From assembly GCA_963730115.1 (NCBI GenBank), contig CAVSQM010000002.1, positions 62,001 to 126,000 on the forward strand: 64,000 bases of DNA, read 5' to 3'. Below the pieces are notes generated by a model. It saw nothing but the letters and a program-made list of their open reading frames with translations. It did not search any database and was not told the DNA's origin. Position 1 is the first letter of the stretch, and the number at the start of each line of letters is the position of its first letter. The DNA comes from DASQFQ01 sp963730115. GTDB taxonomy: Bacteria > Actinomycetota > Thermoleophilia > Solirubrobacterales > Solirubrobacteraceae. A program made the translations under genes and the position numbers. Below, in pieces: positions 1 to 8,862 of this stretch.

Positions 1-230
1 CGGGCGATCAGGCGGGTGACGCCGCCGCGGGACAGCAGCAGGTCGTCGGCGAGCTCGCCCATCCGGCTGCAGGACTCGGGCGCCCACGACAGCTGCGCGA
101 GCACCTCGAACCACGACAGGGGGAGCCCGGCCTCGGCCTCGAGCTCCGCGTTCGTGCGCTCGAGCAGGCGGGTGTTGGCCTGGACCATCGCGTACCACGC
201 CATGAACGGCTTCTTCTGGGGGATGCCCAT
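1..230 (-). CDS. MarR-family transcriptional regulator (N-terminal part, runs off the window)
   Basis: Only the first 76 residues lie in the window. They read MGIPQKKPFMAWYAMVQ, then a helix rich in Glu/Ala (LLERTNAELEAEAG), then LSWFEVLAQLSWAPE and the start of the winged helix (MGELADDLLLSRGGVTRLIAR). This is the standard MarR fold order: dimerisation helix 1, then helices 2-4 with the recognition helix SRGGVTRLI. The ATG is chosen because a TACAAT -10 box lies ten bases upstream and no Shine-Dalgarno sequence is present. It is divergent from an MMPL exporter, the usual layout for a local repressor of efflux. Two similar palindromic sites lie between them. The ligand and the C-terminus cannot be seen. 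Confidence 0.85.
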   Translation of the reverse strand, partial: MGIPQKKPFMAWYAMVQANTRLLERTNAELEAEAGLPLSWFEVLAQLSWAPESCSRMGELADDLLLSRGGVTRLIA

Positions 231-240
231 GTCGTGAAGA

Positions 241-246
241 ATTGTA
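241..246 (-). promoter_or_regulatory. -10 box of the marR-like gene
   Basis: On the minus strand this reads TACAAT, five of six matches to the sigma-70 -10 consensus. A TTGATC -35 candidate (268-263) sits 16 bases upstream and falls inside the palindrome at 251-270. The start codon is ten bases downstream, so the transcript would have almost no leader. Confidence 0.55.
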
Positions 247-250
247 GCCG

Positions 251-270
251 CAACGGTTGACAGATCAACC
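251..270. promoter_or_regulatory. Palindromic operator candidate 1 (MarR type)
   Basis: Perfect inverted repeat GGTTGA-CAGA-TCAACC inside a 20-bp element that begins CAACG. It covers the -35 region of the regulator gene, so binding would block its own transcription. A related 20-bp element lies at 309-328; 14 of 20 positions agree. Confidence 0.55.
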
Positions 271-308
271 CTTACCTGCCAGCCTTGCCGCGTCAAGAGT
301 TTCCGACG

Positions 309-328
309 CAACGTTTGCGAGGTAAACG
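309..328. promoter_or_regulatory. Palindromic operator candidate 2, over the exporter start
   Basis: Inverted repeat ACGTTT-N7-AAACGT (311-329). The element shares CAACGnTTGnnAGnTnAAC with the upstream site. It overlaps the Shine-Dalgarno sequence (GAGG, 319-322) and the GTG start of the MMPL gene, so a bound repressor could block transcription or initiation there. Confidence 0.45.
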
Positions 329-2448
329 TGCCCCCCACTCCCCGCCCCTCACGACTGGCCCGCCTGGCCGACACCGCCTTCCGGCGCCGTCGGCTCGTCC
401 TGCTCGCCTGGGTGGTCGGCCTCGTCGCCGCCTTCGCCGCCTCCGCGACGCTGGCCGGCGAGTTCTCCGCCGACTACGCCACGCCCGGCTCGGAGTCGCA
501 GCGCGCGGGCGAGCTGCTCGGCGATCGCTTCCCCGGCCGCTCGTCGGAGACCGTCGACGTCGTCTGGCGGGCGCCCGCGGGCGTCGAGAGCGTCAAGGAC
601 CGCACCGACTCGCTCGTCACGGCCGCGACGAAGCTGGACGGCATCGGCGAGGCCGCGCCGGCGGAGGTGTCGCGCGACGGGACGATCGCCGTCACGCGGC
701 TGTCGCTGACCGAGAAGCCCGACAGCGTCCCCCACACCACCGGCACCAGCCTCATCTCGCTCGCCGAGGGCGCGAGCCGCGACGGCCTCCGCGTCGAGAT
801 GGGCGGCCAGGTGATCGCCTCCGCGCAGGAGAGCGAGCTGTCCTCGGAGGCCGTCGGCCTCACGATCGCCGCGCTCGTGCTCGTGCTGACGTTCGGGACG
901 CTCGTGGCGGCCGGGCTGCCGATCGCCACCGCGCTCTTCGGCCTCGGCATCTCCTCGGCGGGCGTCGGGCTGCTGGCCGCCGTGATGGACGTGCCCGACT
1001 GGTCGACGGCGGTCGCGAGCATGATCGGCCTCGGCGTCGGCATCGACTACGCGCTGCTGATCGTGACGCGGCACCGTGCCGCGCTCGCCGCCGGACGCGA
1101 GCCGCGCGAGGCGGTCGTCGAGGCGATCAGCACGGCCGGGCACTCCGTGCTCGTGGCGGGAACCACCGTCGTGATCTCGCTGCTCGGGCTGTTCCTGATG
1201 GGTCTCAGCTACCTGCAGGGCGTGGCGCTCTCGGCCAGCCTCGCGGTGCTCGTGACGATGGCCGCCTCGGTCACGCTGCTGCCCGCGCTGCTCGGCTTCG
1301 CCGGGCGCAAGATCGACCGGCTGCGCATCCCCGGCGCGGCGCGGCCGCCGCGCGATCCGGAGCACACGCCCGCGGCGCGCTGGAGCCGCGCCGTGCAGCG
1401 CCGGCCGTGGACGGCGGCGCTCGCCGCCGTGGCGGTCCTGCTCGTGCTCGCCACCCCGTTCCTGGGGCTGCGGCTCGGCTTCCCGGACGCCGGCAACGAC
1501 CGCGCGGCGACCACGACGCGACATGCCTACGACCTCGTCGAGCAGGGCTTCGGCGCGGGCGCCAACGGGCCGCTGCTGCTGGCCGCGGACCTGCGCGACA
1601 GCGGCGACCAGGCGCGCCTCACGGCCCTCGCGGGTGAGCTGCGCGACGAGCCCGGGGTCGCGGCCGTCTCCGGGCCGACCGTCAACCCGGACGGCGACGC
1701 CGCCGTGCTGACCGTCGTGCCGACCAGCTCGCCGCAGTCACCGCAGACCGCGGACCTGATCCGGGATCTGCGAGCGAACGTGCTGCCGGCGGCGGGCGTG
1801 CCCGTCAGCGTGGGCGGGACGACCGCCTCGTTCGTCGATCAGGCCGACGTGACCGCGAACCGCCTGCCGCTGTTCATCGGCGGCGTCGTGATCCTGTCGA
1901 TCCTGCTGCTCACGGTGACGTTCCGCTCGGTGACGGTGGCGCTCAAGGCGGGCGCGATGAACCTGCTGTCGATCGGCGCCGCGTACGGCGTCGTGGCCTA
2001 CCTCGCCGAGGGCGGCTGGGCCGGCCAGCTGGTCGGGATCGACACGCCGACGCCGGTCCCGCCGTTCATCCCGGTGATCATGTTCGCGATCCTGTTCGGG
2101 CTCTCGATGGACTACGAGGTGTTCCTGCTGAGCCGGGTGCGCGAGGAGTTCCTGGCCGGGCGCAGCACCGCGCGGGCGGTCACGGAGGGCCTGGCGCGGA
2201 CCGCGCGCGTGATCACGGCTGCCGCGCTGATCATGGTCGCGGTGTTCGGCGCCTTCGCGCTCAGCCCCGAGGTGTTCCTCAAGCTGATCGGCATCGGCAT
2301 GGCCGCGGCGATCCTGATCGACGCCACGATCGTGCGGATGGTGCTCGTGCCCGCCGTGATGCAGCTGCTCGGCGACCGCAACTGGTGGCTGCCGCGCTGG
2401 ATCGAGCGGCTGCTGCCCGAGCCCGAGGCTACGCCCCAGGGAGCCTGA
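328..2448 (+). CDS. MMPL-family RND-type transporter
   Basis: 706 residues, a normal size for actinobacterial MMPL proteins that export lipids or drugs. After a cytoplasmic start (RLARLADTAFRRRRLVLLAWVVG, split by the first membrane segment) comes an extracytoplasmic loop and then five packed helices with the GxxxDY core (GLGVGIDYALLIVTRHR). The second half repeats the plan, with MFAILFGLSMDYEVFLLSRVREEF. The two Asp-Tyr pairs are the proton-relay positions of this family. The GTG start has GAGG four to five bases upstream. It is divergent from a MarR regulator and probably controlled by it. The substrate cannot be read from the sequence. A second, clearly different MMPL gene lies near 45 kb. 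Confidence 0.92.
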   Translation: MPPTPRPSRLARLADTAFRRRRLVLLAWVVGLVAAFAASATLAGEFSADYATPGSESQRAGELLGDRFPGRSSETVDVVWRAPAGVESVKDRTDSLVTAATKLDGIGEAAPAEVSRDGTIAVTRLSLTEKPDSVPHTTGTSLISLAEGASRDGLRVEMGGQVIASAQESELSSEAVGLTIAALVLVLTFGTLVAAGLPIATALFGLGISSAGVGLLAAVMDVPDWSTAVASMIGLGVGIDYALLIVTRHRAALAAGREPREAVVEAISTAGHSVLVAGTTVVISLLGLFLMGLSYLQGVALSASLAVLVTMAASVTLLPALLGFAGRKIDRLRIPGAARPPRDPEHTPAARWSRAVQRRPWTAALAAVAVLLVLATPFLGLRLGFPDAGNDRAATTTRHAYDLVEQGFGAGANGPLLLAADLRDSGDQARLTALAGELRDEPGVAAVSGPTVNPDGDAAVLTVVPTSSPQSPQTADLIRDLRANVLPAAGVPVSVGGTTASFVDQADVTANRLPLFIGGVVILSILLLTVTFRSVTVALKAGAMNLLSIGAAYGVVAYLAEGGWAGQLVGIDTPTPVPPFIPVIMFAILFGLSMDYEVFLLSRVREEFLAGRSTARAVTEGLARTARVITAAALIMVAVFGAFALSPEVFLKLIGIGMAAAILIDATIVRMVLVPAVMQLLGDRNWWLPRWIERLLPEPEATPQGA

Positions 2449-4268
2449 CCGCCGGGCGGCGGGAGCGCCTCAGCTCGAGGCGCTCCTGCAGCCGCGCGCG
2501 GCGGGGCTGGAAGCGCGGCGCGGCGACCGGCGTGGCGACCGACGGGGGCTCGGCCGTCGGCGCCGGCGGCTCGACCGCCGGCGTGGGCGCCGGGGTGGGC
2601 GCGGCCGGCTGAGGGCTCGCCGCGGGCGTGTTCGAGGTCGGGGCGACGGGAGCGGCGCCGGCGGCGGCGACCGGGGCGGTGGGCGTCGGCGCCGGGGCGA
2701 GCTCGGCGAGCGTCCAGGCCTTGAGCTTCCGCGCGCCGCCGACCGAGTCCGACGCCCGCGGCACGATCGACTCGATGCGGTCGAGCCGCGAGACCAGCCG
2801 CGCGGACGCGCCGCCGAGACGGTCGAGCTGCCCGTCGTCGGTGTCGAGCTGCAGGGCGTCGCGCACGATGTCGAGGTAGGTGACCTGCGCGCGCAGCGCC
2901 TTGCGGGCGGCGGGCACGTCGGCCTCCTCGAGCGCATCCCGCGTCGTGGGGAGCGCCGCCTGGACGCGGTCGAGCGCGTCGTCGGGGTCCGATCCCGGCG
3001 CGAGCGCGGTCAGCTCCGCGGTCACCCGCCGGTTCACCTTCAGGGCCGGCGTGACGACGTCCCGCACCCGCTCGGCGAGCGACGGGCCCTGCGGCTTCGG
3101 CGGCGCCGCGGCGGGCGGCTCGTCGCCGGAGGCAAGGGAGAGCCCCGCCGCCCCGGCCGCGATGACCAGGGTCGCGGCCAGACCGGCGAGGAGGGAGAGC
3201 CGGCGGACGGGGCGGCGGGGTTGGGGGGAGGAAGGCTCGGGCTCCGAGGGCGGCTCGGGCGCGAGGGCTGCGGTCGGGAGCGTCGGGAGGTCCGCGACCG
3301 CAGGCGCCATCACCGGCAGCACGGCGGAGGAGAACTTCGGCGCCGGGGTGGGGACGGCGGTCGTCACGGTGGACACGTAGCCGACGGCCTCGCCGGCCTC
3401 GGGCAGGGTCGCCGCGCGGCGCCAGCGGGCGCCGAGCTCGTCGGACACGACGCCCTCGAGCCAGTCCCAGGCGTGGGCGGCCGAGGCGGGGCGGGCGGCG
3501 GGATCCTTGGCCAGCATCGCGTGGACCCAGGCGACGACGCCCGGCGCGAGGTCCTCGCGCACGAGGCCGAGCGGCGGCGGGTCGTCGTTGACGTGGCGGA
3601 GCATCAGCGCCATCGGGGCGTCGACGCCGTGGTAGGGGTGCCGCCCGGTCAGCAGCTCGTAGGCGATCAGGCCGACGGCGTAGAGGTCGGCGGACGGCGT
3701 CACCTCGCCGCCGACAACCTGCTCGGGCGCCATGTAGGCCGGCGTGCCGACGACCGACCCGGTCGCGGTGCGGAGCTCGGTCATCTGGACCTGGCCGAGC
3801 GCCTTGGCGATCCCGAAGTCGGCGACCTTCGCGTGACCCTCGGCGGTCAGCAGCACGTTCTCGGGCTTCAGGTCGCGGTGGACGATCCCCTGCGCCGGCC
3901 GCCTCGGCGAGCCCGGCGAGCACGCTCTCGAGCACGCCCGCCACGTGGGCGAGCGTCAGCCGCCCGACCAGCGGCCGCAGCGAGCCGCGCTCGAGGTACT
4001 CCATCACGATGAACGGAGCGCCCTCGTGCTCGAAGTACTCGATCACCGACACCACGCTCGGGTGGCTGAGCGCGCCCGCGACGCGCGACTCGTTCAGGAA
4101 GCGGCACGCGAAGGCGGCGTCCGCGGCGTGGGCGGGGTGGAGCTCCTTCAGCGCGACCTCGCGGTCGAGCGCGGGCTGGCGGGCGAGGTGGACGGTCGCC
4201 ATGCCGCCGCGACCGAGCTCGCGCACGATCTCGTAGCGGCCGACAACTCGGGGTGGATCCGACGTCAT
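2429..4268 (-). CDS. Membrane-anchored Ser/Thr protein kinase (PknB-like), reading frame broken once
   Basis: Residues 1-265 form a Hanks-type kinase: glycine loop LGRGGMATVHLA, VALKEL lysine near residue 41, catalytic loop HRDLKPEN, DFGIAKAL, APE (YMAPEQ) and the Arg after it. A juxtamembrane Pro-rich stretch is followed by one membrane helix at about residues 358-378. A 235-residue extracytoplasmic tail follows, ending in a Pro/Ala-rich segment and Arg-rich C-terminus. No PASTA repeats are seen, so it is not a true PknB sensor. The frame shifts at 3893-3901, just before the catalytic loop. Removing one base from GCGGCCGGCGCAG gives an intact 612-residue kinase. It is convergent with the MMPL gene; their ends overlap by 20 bases. 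The signal sensed is unknown. Confidence 0.85.
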
Positions 4269-4309
4269 GCTCCTGGGAACGCCGGCCCAGGCGCTTTATT
4301 CCGCCCCTG

Positions 4310-4975
4310 TCAGCCGAACAACGTCAGCGCCGGCTCGCGCTCGCCGCGCAGCACCGCGAGGTCGACCTCGACCCAGGCGATCCCGCGCGCCTCGGCCAGC
4401 ACCCGCGCCTGCGGCTTGACCACGGTGGCGGCGAGCACGCCCCGGCACGAGCCCAGCGCGGGGTCGAGCCGGATCCGCTCCAGGTAGCGCGAGAGCTGCT
4501 CGACCGCGTCGATCGTCCCGATCCGCTTGATCTCGACCGCGATCCAGCCGTCGTCGTCGTCGCGGCACATGAGGTCGACCGGCCCGATGTCGGTCGGCCA
4601 CTCCCGCCGCACGAGCCGGAAGCCCTCGCCGCACCACCCCGGCGCGGCCGCCAGCGCCTCCTGGAGGTGCGCCTCGACCCCGTCCTTCTCCAGCCCCGGG
4701 TCGAGCTCCATGTCGTGCGTGGAGTCGGAGATCACCTCGGCGATCCGGATCTCCAGCCGATCCTCGGCCTTGAGCTTGCGCACGACGATCAGCTCGTCCG
4801 ACTCCTCGATGACCGTCGGCGGCGTCATCCAGTTCAGCGGCTTGTAGCCGCCCGCGTCGGCGTGCACGAGCACCGAGCCGTCGGACTTGACCATCAGCAG
4901 GCGCAGCGCCTCCGGCAGGTGGGCGGTCAGGCGGCCGGTGTAGTTCACCTCGCAGCGAGCGACGATCAGGCGCAT
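4310..4975 (-). CDS. nucS: Mismatch-specific endonuclease NucS (EndoMS)
   Basis: 221 residues, normal for bacterial NucS. This enzyme cleaves both strands at mismatches such as G-T and carries non-canonical mismatch repair in actinobacteria that lack MutS/MutL. The N-terminal DNA-binding part opens MRLIVARCEVNYTGRL and includes VHADAGGYKPLNWM. The C-terminal RecB-like nuclease has GPVDLMCRDDDDGWIAVEIKR, giving the D-x(n)-E-x-K catalytic set, and ends with a short tail (PALTLFG) where a PCNA/clamp-contact peptide is usually found. The start is fixed by the conserved MRLIVARCEV. A TAACGT -10-like box lies ten bases upstream. Confidence 0.93.
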   Translation of the reverse strand: MRLIVARCEVNYTGRLTAHLPEALRLLMVKSDGSVLVHADAGGYKPLNWMTPPTVIEESDELIVVRKLKAEDRLEIRIAEVISDSTHDMELDPGLEKDGVEAHLQEALAAAPGWCGEGFRLVRREWPTDIGPVDLMCRDDDDGWIAVEIKRIGTIDAVEQLSRYLERIRLDPALGSCRGVLAATVVKPQARVLAEARGIAWVEVDLAVLRGEREPALTLFG

Positions 4976-4988
4976 GAAGGAGGCGACG

Positions 4989-5858
4989 TTAGACGCTCCG
5001 ACGGACACGGCGCAGCTTGTCCGGGTTGCGCACGACGTCGATGCGGCTGACGCGGCCACGCTCGACCGCGAACGAGAGCAGCGCGAGGTGGCCGTCGGTG
5101 CCGCTGATCATGAGCCCGAGCCGGCCGTTGATGTCGACCAGCCGCGGTGCCGGCTCGAACGCGGGCTTGCGACGCAGGGCGATCCACCCGCGCGCGACGC
5201 GAGCCGCGCCGCGGATCGGCTTGAGCGCGGCGACCGCACGACCACCTCCGTCCGCGGTCCACACGACATCCGGGTCCAGCACGGACGCGAGGCGATCGAG
5301 GTCACCCTCGACGACCGCGTCGGCGAAGGCGCGCACCGCGCGTTCGTGCTCGTCCGGCGCGGCGTCGAAGCGCGGACCCTCCTCCTTGACGTGGCGCCGC
5401 GCGCGCGAAGCGAGCTGCCGCACGGCCTCGGGCGTGCGCCCGACGACCTCGGCCACCTCGCCGAACGGCATGTCGAAGACGTCATGGAGCACGAATGCCG
5501 TCCGCTCCGGCGGCGTCAGCTGCTCGAGCAGCACGAGCAGCGCGTAGCTGACCGACTCGTCGAGCGTGACGCGATCGGCCGGGTCGGCCGCGGCGCCGGA
5601 GACCATCGGCTCCGGCAACCACGGGCCGACGTAGGCCTCGCGCCGCACCCGGGCCGAGCGCAGCGTGTCGAGCGCGAGCCGGCCCACCACCGTGGTCAGC
5701 CAGGCGTCGAGGTCGTCGATCGCAGCCGCGCCCGTGCGTTCGAGCCGCAGCCAGGCCTCCTGGACGACGTCCTCCGCCTCGCCCATGTCGCCGAGCTGGC
5801 TGTAGGCGAGGCGGAGCAGCCGCGGCCGCGCTTGCGCGAAGCGCTCGGTGGGCGTCAC
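4989..5858 (-). CDS. ECF41-family RNA polymerase sigma factor with SnoaL-like C-terminal domain (SigJ-like)
   Basis: 289 residues. Sigma region 2 (RLLRLAYSQLGDMGEAEDVVQEAWLRL in segments) and region 4 (LTPPERTAFVLHDVFDMPFGEVAEVVG) are followed by a SnoaL/NTF2-like domain. All three ECF41 hallmark motifs are present: WLPEP in the linker between regions 2 and 4, DGGGR in the C-terminal domain and NPDKL near the end. In this family the extra domain controls activity in place of an anti-sigma factor. The GTG start overlaps the epimerase stop (GTGA), so the two are translationally coupled. That matches the known ECF41 habit of pairing with an epimerase, oxidoreductase or carboxymuconolactone decarboxylase. 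An upstream ATG at 5873 is possible but less likely. Confidence 0.93.
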   Translation of the reverse strand: MTPTERFAQARPRLLRLAYSQLGDMGEAEDVVQEAWLRLERTGAAAIDDLDAWLTTVVGRLALDTLRSARVRREAYVGPWLPEPMVSGAAADPADRVTLDESVSYALLVLLEQLTPPERTAFVLHDVFDMPFGEVAEVVGRTPEAVRQLASRARRHVKEEGPRFDAAPDEHERAVRAFADAVVEGDLDRLASVLDPDVVWTADGGGRAVAALKPIRGAARVARGWIALRRKPAFEPAPRLVDINGRLGLMISGTDGHLALLSFAVERGRVSRIDVVRNPDKLRRVRRSV

Positions 5859-6760
5859 GCGGCTGCCGGCCATTCCTGGATCAGCTGCCATCCGTCGGTG
5901 CCCCCGCGGACCCGCGGCATCCAACCGCTCGCCGCCCGCAGCCGAGCGCTCGAGACGCGCTGCGAGCGTGCCACCGGCTCGAGGCCGGGCGGTACTTCCT
6001 CCAGCGGCGGCCGGAGCCTCCCGCGGCCGACCACGGCCGCGAGCGCCGTGTCGATCTCGGCCCGCGTCGGCGGGTCCGTGTCGACGACGTTGTAGACGCC
6101 CGGCGGCACGCGGAGCGCGGCGGCGACCGCCGCGGCGGCGTCGTCGAGCCAGACGGTCGGCCGATACGCGTCGCGCCGGCCGAGGCTCGGCGAGAGGCCC
6201 GCGCGGGCGTTCTCGATGTCCGAGCGTGTCAGGTCGCTGTCCGGCCCGATGAAGAGGCCGAAGCGCAGGACCACGGCGTCGCCTCCGAACAGCGCGGCGG
6301 CGTTTGCCTCGGCGTCGAGCGCGGTCGCGGTCGCGGCGCCCGCCGCGAGCGGCGCGTCCTCGCTCAGCCACGCGTCGCCACCGTCGGCGTACACGAACGC
6401 GAGCGACTCCTGCACGAGGCGGTTCGCGCCGGCGGCCTCAGCCGCCCGCGCAATCGCGGCGGACGCCTCGCGGCGCAGCCGGTCGTTCTCGTCCCACGCG
6501 CCGGGCGTCGCCATGCGATCCGCGCTGGGGATGTGGGTGAGGAGGTTCACGACCGCGTCGGCGCCGTGAAACGCGTTGGTGAGGGAGCCCGCGTCGAACA
6601 CGTCGGCTTCGATGGCCTGCGCGCCGAGGGACTCGACGAGCCGCCGGCCGCCGGCCGACCGCACGACGCCGGCGACGTGGTTGCCTGCGCCCACGAGCTC
6701 GCGAACGGCGCGCCGGCCGACGACGCCAGTGGCTCCGGTGATGACGATCTTGGTGTCCAT
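5855..6760 (-). CDS. NAD(P)-dependent epimerase/SDR, probable ECF41 target enzyme
   Basis: 301 residues. Rossmann start KIVITGATGVVGRRAVREL, with the glycine pattern GATGxxG of extended or atypical SDRs. Later come SLAFVYADGG, VLRFGLFIGPDSD and PTVWLDDAAAAVAAAL, typical of NAD-dependent epimerase/dehydratase (WcaG-like) proteins. The usual YxxxK site is not conserved, so the chemistry is uncertain. It is first in a two-gene operon with the ECF41 sigma factor. An ECF41-type promoter ends eight bases before the ATG, so it is probably the sigma factor's own target. It is divergent from an AraC regulator. In this arrangement such enzymes are sometimes annotated as redox or cell-envelope stress proteins; the substrate is unknown. 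Confidence 0.85.
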   Translation of the reverse strand: MDTKIVITGATGVVGRRAVRELVGAGNHVAGVVRSAGGRRLVESLGAQAIEADVFDAGSLTNAFHGADAVVNLLTHIPSADRMATPGAWDENDRLRREASAAIARAAEAAGANRLVQESLAFVYADGGDAWLSEDAPLAAGAATATALDAEANAAALFGGDAVVLRFGLFIGPDSDLTRSDIENARAGLSPSLGRRDAYRPTVWLDDAAAAVAAALRVPPGVYNVVDTDPPTRAEIDTALAAVVGRGRLRPPLEEVPPGLEPVARSQRVSSARLRAASGWMPRVRGGTDGWQLIQEWPAAA

Positions 6761-6768
6761 GACCAGCT

Positions 6769-6795
6769 GACGAGACACCTGGAGGGATCGTGACA
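6769..6795 (-). promoter_or_regulatory. ECF41-type promoter (TGTCACG-N16-CGTC)
   Basis: Reading the minus strand, TGTCACG (6795-6789) is followed by exactly 16 bases and CGTC (6772-6769). This agrees with the ECF41 target consensus TGTCACA-N16-CGTC as I recall it, differing only in the last base of the -35 box. The ATG is eight bases beyond CGTC, so the mRNA would be leaderless. The site implies that the sigma factor transcribes its own operon. Confidence 0.75.
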
Positions 6796-6833
6796 CGCGG
6801 TGCTCGCCCCTGCGGCTGGAGCCCGCCCCCGCG

Positions 6834-6839
6834 TAGCAT
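6834..6839 (+). promoter_or_regulatory. -10 box of the AraC-type gene (leaderless start)
   Basis: TAGCAT fits TAnnnT and lies six bases before the GTG, with no Shine-Dalgarno sequence between them. Confidence 0.4.
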
Positions 6840-6845
6840 CGCATC

Positions 6846-7622
6846 GTGAGCGTCTACAGCACGCCCGCACTGCGCGTCGGGATCTTCCGCTGCCCGCCCG
6901 GCGACGCGCTCTGGGACCGGACGAACGACAACATCGGCGAGCGCCCGCATGTCGTGTTCCCCGGCACCGCGGTCGGCCTCGTGCGCGCGGGCGTGCACCT
7001 CACGGCGACCCCCAACGACGTGGTCTTCTACCGCCCGTACGAGACCTACGAGCGCACGCTGCGAGATGCCCGCGGCGACGTCTGCCTGTTCATCGCCCCG
7101 CGCGACCTCGACGTCCCCACCGCACCGCTCGGAAAGTCCGATGCCCGCTCGTTCCTGCTCGCCCGCAAGCTCGCCAACCACCTCGACGACGCGCTCTTCG
7201 TCGAGGAGACCGCTGCCGAGCTGGTCGCCCGCGCGACCTGCCGTGCGGCCATGACCTCCGGACGCCGCAGCGCCACCCGGCGCGAGCGGACCGAGCTCGT
7301 CGAGGCCGCCAAGGACCTCCTGCTCGAGCGCCTGACCGAGCCGCTGTCGCTCACCGATCTCGCCACAGCGCTGCACGTCTCGCCGTTCCATCTCACGCGC
7401 GTGTTCCGCGAGCGCACCGGCCGCACGCTCACCGAGTACCTCCACGACCTCCGGCTGCGAGCGGCGGTCGACCGCCTCGGCGAGGAGTCGCTGTCGCGGA
7501 TCGCCGCCGACCTCGGCTACTGCAGCGCCTCGCACTTCACCGACCGCTTCCGCGCTGCCTTCGGCGCCCCGCCCTCGCAACTGCGCAATCTCATGGAAGC
7601 GGGGCCGGTCGGCGGGTCGTAG
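6846..7622 (+). CDS. AraC-family transcriptional regulator
   Basis: 258 residues. The N-terminal half looks like a small cupin-type sensor (VVFPGTAVGLVRAGVH, then FYRPYETYERTLRD). The C-terminal 100 residues hold the double helix-turn-helix: LTDLATALHVSPFHLTRVF and SLSRIAADLGYCSASHFTDRF, the second being the AraC signature. The GTG start sits just after a TAGCAT -10 box. It is divergent from the ECF41 epimerase-sigma operon and may respond to the same stress; that link is only positional. The effector is unknown. Confidence 0.9.
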   Translation: MSVYSTPALRVGIFRCPPGDALWDRTNDNIGERPHVVFPGTAVGLVRAGVHLTATPNDVVFYRPYETYERTLRDARGDVCLFIAPRDLDVPTAPLGKSDARSFLLARKLANHLDDALFVEETAAELVARATCRAAMTSGRRSATRRERTELVEAAKDLLLERLTEPLSLTDLATALHVSPFHLTRVFRERTGRTLTEYLHDLRLRAAVDRLGEESLSRIAADLGYCSASHFTDRFRAAFGAPPSQLRNLMEAGPVGGS

Positions 7623-7631
7623 AACCGCCGC

Positions 7632-8859
7632 ATGATCAAGCGCGCATCGGCCCTCGCGGCCCTGCTGGCCCTCGCGATCTCCGCGACCGCGGACGCCGGC
7701 TTCAAGGAACGGGTGAAGGTCCTCTGGCAGCACACGGGCGATGCGGACCGCTACTACGCGTGGGGCGTCGCGCCGCTCGAGGACCTCGACCGCGACGGCG
7801 CCGACGAGGTGCTCGCCGGCGAGCCGGGCGCCTTCGGGTCGAACGACCCCGGCTGGGCCTGGGTGCAGTCCGGGCGCACGGGCCGGACCATCCACCGCTT
7901 CGAGGGGAAGCCGTGGCGACCAGAACGGCTTCTCGGTCACCGACGCCGGTGACGCCGACCGCGACGGCAAGCACGACATCCTCAGCGGCGCGCCGCGCCA
8001 GGCCAGCGACACCGAGGGTCATGCCTACCTCTACTCGGGTCGCACCGGCCGGCTGCTGCACACGTTCGCCGGCGAGGTGACCGGCGACGGCTTCGGCGCC
8101 GCGGTCACCAGCGCCGACGTCAACCGCGACGGCCGCCGCGACCTCGTCGTCGGCGCGCCCTCCACTCCCGGCGGCGGCCTCGCGTACGTCTTCTCGGGCC
8201 GCACGTTCGAGCTGCTCTACAAGATCCCGCCGCCGGACCCGAACTTCACCTTCGGCTACGGCGCCGGCATGACCGAGGACGTCAACCGCGACCGCCACCC
8301 CGACCTGATCGTCGGCGGCGGCGGGGCGGCGTATGTCTTCTCCGGGCGCGACGGCAGCCTGCTCTACCCGCTGCCGCCCTCGGCCGTGCCGTCGGCCTTC
8401 GGCACCTTCTTCGTCGCCGGCGTGGGCGACCTCGACCACGACGGCGTGCCAGACGTCTACGGCGCCGACTACAACGCCGGAGACAACGGGGCGGGCAGCG
8501 GCTACGCGGGCGTGTACTCCGGCCGCGACGGCACGCTGCTGCGCTCCTGGACCGGCGCGGCCGGGGACGGACTCGGCCCCGGCCGCGGCGCCGGCGACGT
8601 CAACTTCGACGGCGTCAACGACCTCTCGATCGGCTCCTACACGAACAGCGACGGCGGCACGAACGCCGGGAAGATCGAGATCTTCTCGGGGCGGAGCGGG
8701 CGCAAGCTGCGCACGATCACGTCGACCACCCCCGAGGAGAACCTCGGCTTCGACGCGGTCGGGATCGGCGACGTCAACCGCGACCGCAAGCCCGACCTGC
8801 TGGCGTCGGCGGCCGAGGGCGACACGCTCTACGTGATCGCCGGCACCCGCAGGCGGTGA
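7632..8859 (+). CDS. Secreted FG-GAP/integrin-alpha-like repeat protein, frame broken once
   Basis: A signal peptide (MIKRASALAALLALAISATADAG) leads to five or six FG-GAP blades. Each has a D-x-D-x-D-G calcium loop (DLDRDGADE, DADRDGKHD, DVNRDGRRD, DVNRDRHPD, DLDHDGVPD, DVNFDGVND, DVNRDRKPD) followed by VFSGR/YSGRTG strands. This builds a seven-bladed propeller typical of surface adhesion or carbohydrate-contact proteins. The frame changes at 7911-7917. Dropping one base in CCGTGGCGAC joins the halves into 408 residues with regular blade spacing. No enzyme domain is seen. It is convergent with the MFS gene. Confidence 0.82.
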
Positions 8860-8862
8860 GGG

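Noticed and set aside
257..262. Perfect TTGACA as -35 box of the MMPL gene
   Set aside because: No -10 box lies 16-19 bases downstream on the + strand. The word is part of the palindrome and the better promoter reads the other way.
285..1637. Long Arg/Ala-rich readings opposite or beside most genes (for example 450 residues overlapping the MMPL gene)
   Set aside because: They are shadows caused by high GC: Arg, Ala, Gly and Pro dominate, no domain is seen, and a conserved protein occupies another frame.
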